Assembly (NCBI GenBank): GCA_905221605.1
Contig: CAJNDS010002098.1
Location: 1-64,000, forward strand
Direction: 5' to 3'
Length of the DNA: 64,000 nt
DNA from: Symbiodinium natans
Lineage: Eukaryota > Sar > Dinophyceae > Suessiales > Symbiodiniaceae
Shown here: positions 60,496-64,000 of the stretch, one piece after another
How the letters are laid out: every line of letters begins with the position of its first letter
How positions within the stretch are numbered: position 1 is the first letter of the stretch
Position numbers and translations under genes: made by a program
Notes under the pieces: generated by a model
Told to the model about the DNA's origin: nothing
The model's input: only the letters and a program-made list of their open reading frames with translations
Database searches by the model: none

Positions 60496-63400
60496 ATGGA
60501 CATGTTGCGGCGTCGGTCGGAACCTGGACTGTCATCCGCGGCCAATGAAGCCGAAGAAAATCGTGGTGATGGGGGTGAAGAACGGCAACAAATGGTACAA
60601 GCGCTGACAGATGGTAGGGAGGTTGCAATGATACAACCAACGTCTCAGGTGGAAAACGAAGTGGTTCCGGTTCCAGCAGCGAATCCTTTCTGGAGCGAGC
60701 GGGCTCATGAAGAGATGAGACTAAGGCAATCAAGGCCAGCAAGTCTCCCTGCGAGCGGAGGGGATAGGAGTGGTGAAGAAACAAGAAGACCACCGTCGTT
60801 GCCAGAACTTCGGGATCGAGAGCCGGTTCCAGCTGAGAGGCCATCTTCAGGGTTGATGGGCCAGATGGAAAGAGGGAATATTGGTGAGACACAAGGCGAG
60901 GAAGAGCTCATTCCTGATTTGAGCGGTGAAGAACAAGGTGAAGATATGGCGGTGGTAAAGCGTGCGCTGAAAGAGTTGCTTGTGCAAACAAAGGAGCTGG
61001 GAAATAGACTGCATCGGGTGGAGGAGAAAAGCTATACCTCTGCTGCATCTGGGTCAGCTTCGAGAGCACGGAGCACTGGAGTGGTGGACGCGAATGCTGC
61101 ATATCCGTTGGGAATGACTCCAGAGAAGCAGTACCTGCCAGGACAAGTTTTCTATACTGATGGTATGGGTGGCTTCTGGACTGTGTTGCCTGATGGGACA
61201 TGGCTGCCGATTGAGGGCTACGACCTTCCAAAGGGTTGTGACCTTCAACCCTTGCCTGAGCCCAGGAAAGGGGAGGTTCACGTGGAGGATGAGAAGGAAG
61301 TGCCAATGATGCACGTAACTGAAGGGAAGAAACCCTCCAGATTGCCTCCATTGAATTACCCCATGGGAGGTTCTGCAAGTGGTGGATATGCAAGTGGACC
61401 ACCTGGTTTAACACATGTTCCGATTACTTCCTTGCCGTCAGGCGTTGATGGTTCTGCCGCACTGTTGGGAAATCAGCCCGGTTTTGTCTCAGCTCGGGAA
61501 ACTTCAATGCAAGAGAACTCAACAGGATCGGGTGGATATACAATGGTGGATGATGTTCCATATCGGTGGAAAATGATTGCTGGGAAGTTGGAATTAGAGA
61601 AGGTTCCGCTTACAGTGTTTACGCCCGGAATGGGACATGGACTGCCGCAAGGGCCTGGTGGAAAGGTCAGCTTACCTCCTGGAGCTGTGGTGCCACGTGG
61701 GATGCCAAACATTGGTGATAGTTCTGGAACTGAACGTCCGGAGGCTCTTGGGAAGCATGTGATGAGCCTTCCTACTTTGGCAGACTACACACCAAGCAAT
61801 CCGACGGCACTAGGTGATTGGATCGCAATGATCGAACCAATGTTGTCTTCGCTGACAGATACAGGAAGAGTGTGGTGGCAATCCGTCTATACAAAGGCGT
61901 ATGAGGCGTACGCCAAATGGTTGAGTGCTTCTCCGCTGGAAAGGTTGGGCATCAAGGCTGAGCTGGAAGGGCTCAAGGGGGTTCGAACTGTGCATGTTTT
62001 GTTGGAGCAGAGAGCGGTGTCTTTGCTGCTACAAGCGATTCCGGAGAGATTGAAGACCGAGATCGTTTCCACTCGAATGTTGGGGTCGGTGATGATATTT
62101 TACAAGTTGCTGACAGTTTACCAACCAGGTGGAGCAAACGAGCGCAGCACGATGTTAAACTTCTTGGTGCAACCATCCTCAGCAACCTCGATCTCGGAGG
62201 CTATTAAGGGAGTGCGACAATGGGCGCAATGGCGTTCCCGGTTAAGGGAGTTGCGAGCATCTGAGCCGGATGCTACCTTGCTTATCAAGGGATTGGATGC
62301 TTTATCATCCGCGTTGCTGGCAAAGCACCCTACGGTGCATTTTAGAGTGGCATCCTTCCGGGAGAAATTGGGGGTGGACTACTCGCCGACCTCTGAAACT
62401 GCGACACAACTAGCTGAAATGTTACAAGCAGAATTTGAACTGCTATTGCATAGCGCTGGTGAACAAGAGGTGAAGCAGGACTCGGACGCCAAGAAAAGGG
62501 CCAGGTTAAACAAGGCCCAAAAGGGAACTGGTGACGAGACGGAGGAGGGTGACAAAGGCAAAGGAAAAGGAAAAAGGTACAGCGGAGATGGTGAACGTCC
62601 TTTCTGTTGGATATATGGGAAGACAGAAGCAGGCTGCAAGTTCGGATCACGGTGCAAATTTCGCCATGATAAGGACTCCCTGGAGCGTGGAAGATGTTTT
62701 GAATGTGGGGCCATTGGCCATTTACAGCCGCAGTGTCCATACAAAGATGGTGTAAGTTCCAATGCGGACTCAAATCCTGAAAGGAATAGATCTAAAGGGA
62801 ATTCTCCCAAAGGGGGAAAGGGCGGCAAAGGTGCAAAATGGGGAAATGCCAAAAAGGCAGAAGTGGCTGAAGTGGGAGATGAGATGGCTAATGCGGGATT
62901 GGATAAAGGTTCTGCAAGTCCCTCATCACCATCAACAACCAATCAGGTTCTTGCTGAAGCGTTGGAAGTGCTGAAATCTATGAAGCTGTCATCAGCGCAG
63001 TCAGCATCAAGCGGAGAGCCCAGCGTTCGAATGTTATGTGACTCTGGATTGTTTCAGCAGGACGGGAGAGTGGCGTTGGTGGACACAGCTGCTACGCATC
63101 TTGTGCGGACGCTTTTTCCATGGGAATGTTTACCCGACACTACTGTTATGGTGCAAAGCGCGCTTGGTGGTGTGACAATGAGGATTACAGAGAAAGGGAC
63201 GTTGATTAGGGAAGACAATGGGCCCCTGATTATCCCTCTCTGGTTGATCTTGGAGTTTGGGGCGAACCTCACCGTGATCAATGGGATGTGTCACGTGAGT
63301 GCAACATCTTCGCTGGACCAACTCTTATGGTTTGAGCATGGCTGTTTGGTTATGGATTACCAAACAGCTGAGAAAATGGTTTTGCATGCTGAAAGGCAGC

Positions 63401-64000
63401 GTGCGTCGTTGTCCCATTCTCAATGGAGGAATGGAAGGGCGGACTGTGGAGTCAATTCGTCTGATGCCACGTTGTTGCCGAAGCAGGGAGAAGGCCGAGG
63501 AGTATGCGTTCTACATGTGGCCAGGGTTTCTGACACCAATGAGTGTTCGGGAATGGGCATGTTGGACTCGGGAGCATCACATCCTCTCAGATCACTTCGT
63601 CCTGGTGAACAGCTTCCGCAGCAAAAGGTGTTGGTGTCTTTAGCTGTTGGATCTCGGGAGATGTGTATTACCCCAGGTGGGACCCTGGTAACTCCTGAAA
63701 TGGTAGATCCACTAGTGCCAATTGGCAAAGCGAGCGCCTTGGTTGGTCTCAGAGTTCAGTGGCGTGGTGGCAAGTGCACAGCCTCACATCCTGTTCTGGG
63801 AGAACTTCGCGTTCGTGATCTGAATGGGTGCCCTTGTTTGGAAAAGGAGGTGGCGCTTCAGATCATTGATGAAATGGATTGGTGTTCACCAAAGCAAGCA
63901 TTGAAGGTGGCACGTATGGTTCAAGGGTGTCCGAATACGGACAACGAGGTGGCTGTAAAAGCGTCGTTGCAAAGCGCAGCGCGGACAGCGTCAGCGAATG
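60496..64000 (+). CDS. Ty1/copia-type Gag-protease polyprotein, partial (runs off the window)
   Basis: An ATG at 60496 opens 1168 codons with no stop to the window edge; the frame is closed upstream by TAG at 60451. In order: a charged N-terminus to about residue 150 with a helical segment (AVVKRALKELLVQTKELGNR); a Gly/Pro-rich linker; a copia-like Gag core about 425-660 (ADYTPSNPTALGDWI, WAQWRSRLRELRASEPDATL at 576); a Lys/Gly-rich tract; a CCCH zinc finger C704-C714-C720-H724; a CCHC knuckle C734-C737-H742-C747; and two aspartic-protease-like motifs, DTAATH at 863 and DSGASH at 1024. DSG and the knuckle are copia hallmarks. Integrase, reverse transcriptase and RNase H would lie beyond the edge. 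Undamaged, so probably a recent copy; opposite in strand to the surrounding genes. Confidence 0.9.
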   Translation, partial: MDMLRRRSEPGLSSAANEAEENRGDGGEERQQMVQALTDGREVAMIQPTSQVENEVVPVPAANPFWSERAHEEMRLRQSRPASLPASGGDRSGEETRRPPSLPELRDREPVPAERPSSGLMGQMERGNIGETQGEEELIPDLSGEEQGEDMAVVKRALKELLVQTKELGNRLHRVEEKSYTSAASGSASRARSTGVVDANAAYPLGMTPEKQYLPGQVFYTDGMGGFWTVLPDGTWLPIEGYDLPKGCDLQPLPEPRKGEVHVEDEKEVPMMHVTEGKKPSRLPPLNYPMGGSASGGYASGPPGLTHVPITSLPSGVDGSAALLGNQPGFVSARETSMQENSTGSGGYTMVDDVPYRWKMIAGKLELEKVPLTVFTPGMGHGLPQGPGGKVSLPPGAVVPRGMPNIGDSSGTERPEALGKHVMSLPTLADYTPSNPTALGDWIAMIEPMLSSLTDTGRVWWQSVYTKAYEAYAKWLSASPLERLGIKAELEGLKGVRTVHVLLEQRAVSLLLQAIPERLKTEIVSTRMLGSVMIFYKLLTVYQPGGANERSTMLNFLVQPSSATSISEAIKGVRQWAQWRSRLRELRASEPDATLLIKGLDALSSALLAKHPTVHFRVASFREKLGVDYSPTSETATQLAEMLQAEFELLLHSAGEQEVKQDSDAKKRARLNKAQKGTGDETEEGDKGKGKGKRYSGDGERPFCWIYGKTEAGCKFGSRCKFRHDKDSLERGRCFECGAIGHLQPQCPYKDGVSSNADSNPERNRSKGNSPKGGKGGKGAKWGNAKKAEVAEVGDEMANAGLDKGSASPSSPSTTNQVLAEALEVLKSMKLSSAQSASSGEPSVRMLCDSGLFQQDGRVALVDTAATHLVRTLFPWECLPDTTVMVQSALGGVTMRITEKGTLIREDNGPLIIPLWLILEFGANLTVINGMCHVSATSSLDQLLWFEHGCLVMDYQTAEKMVLHAERQRASLSHSQWRNGRADCGVNSSDATLLPKQGEGRGVCVLHVARVSDTNECSGMGMLDSGASHPLRSLRPGEQLPQQKVLVSLAVGSREMCITPGGTLVTPEMVDPLVPIGKASALVGLRVQWRGGKCTASHPVLGELRVRDLNGCPCLEKEVALQIIDEMDWCSPKQALKVARMVQGCPNTDNEVAVKASLQSAARTASAN

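Noticed and set aside
60437-63728. Minus-strand open frames across the copia region
   Set aside because: They are shadows of the continuous plus-strand Gag-protease frame, which carries recognisable motifs.

Overview
The window looks like nuclear DNA of a dinoflagellate, most likely a Symbiodinium-type alga. The grounds are: many interspersed plant-type telomere motifs (TTTAGGG/CCCTAAA), very short exons in long introns, intron donors that are GT, GC or GA with acceptors usually AG followed by G, matches to the dinoflagellate spliced leader, ankyrin-repeat exons, and a Ty1/copia element with a CCCH plus CCHC zinc-finger gag. I see no prokaryotic operon, rRNA, tRNA or CRISPR.

Layout. From 1 to about 59.8 kb nearly every convincing coding exon is on the minus strand, so the region reads as a run of minus-strand genes. 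0.1-22.4 kb holds one or two ankyrin-repeat genes (about 14 ankyrin exons; candidate terminal exons at 128 and 13640). A 2.7-kb minisatellite of 53-bp units lies at 9.1-11.9 kb, and a decayed inverted copy lies at 25.8-26.1 kb. 22.66-25.06 kb holds a gene with a ubiquitin-like fold. 26-30 kb holds isolated exons, an inverted repeat, a long GT/GTGC tract and an AT-rich island. 31.2-31.4 kb is a frameshifted gag relic of the same copia family that is intact at the right end. 33.4-59.6 kb holds many more exons, with candidate gene ends at 33361, 37368, 49195, 55408 and 58243. From 60496 to the window end a plus-strand copia gag-protease frame is open for 1168 codons and runs off the edge.

The most interesting pattern is that the telomere-like arrays are not random. 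In transcript orientation TTTAGGG arrays tend to begin at or just after exon donors, often as G|GTTTAGGG, and CCCTAAA arrays lie just before acceptors. Exons are therefore bracketed on the plus strand as CCCTAAA-exon-TTTAGGG, and introns could pair end to end. The copia polyprotein also carries two tandem, clearly homologous aspartic-protease-like domains, the first with an altered active-site loop.

Limits: exon boundaries were called by eye from open frame, splice signals and codon phase. Full gene models, start codons and most functions are not resolved. Stretches not listed look like intron or intergenic DNA in which I found nothing I can support.
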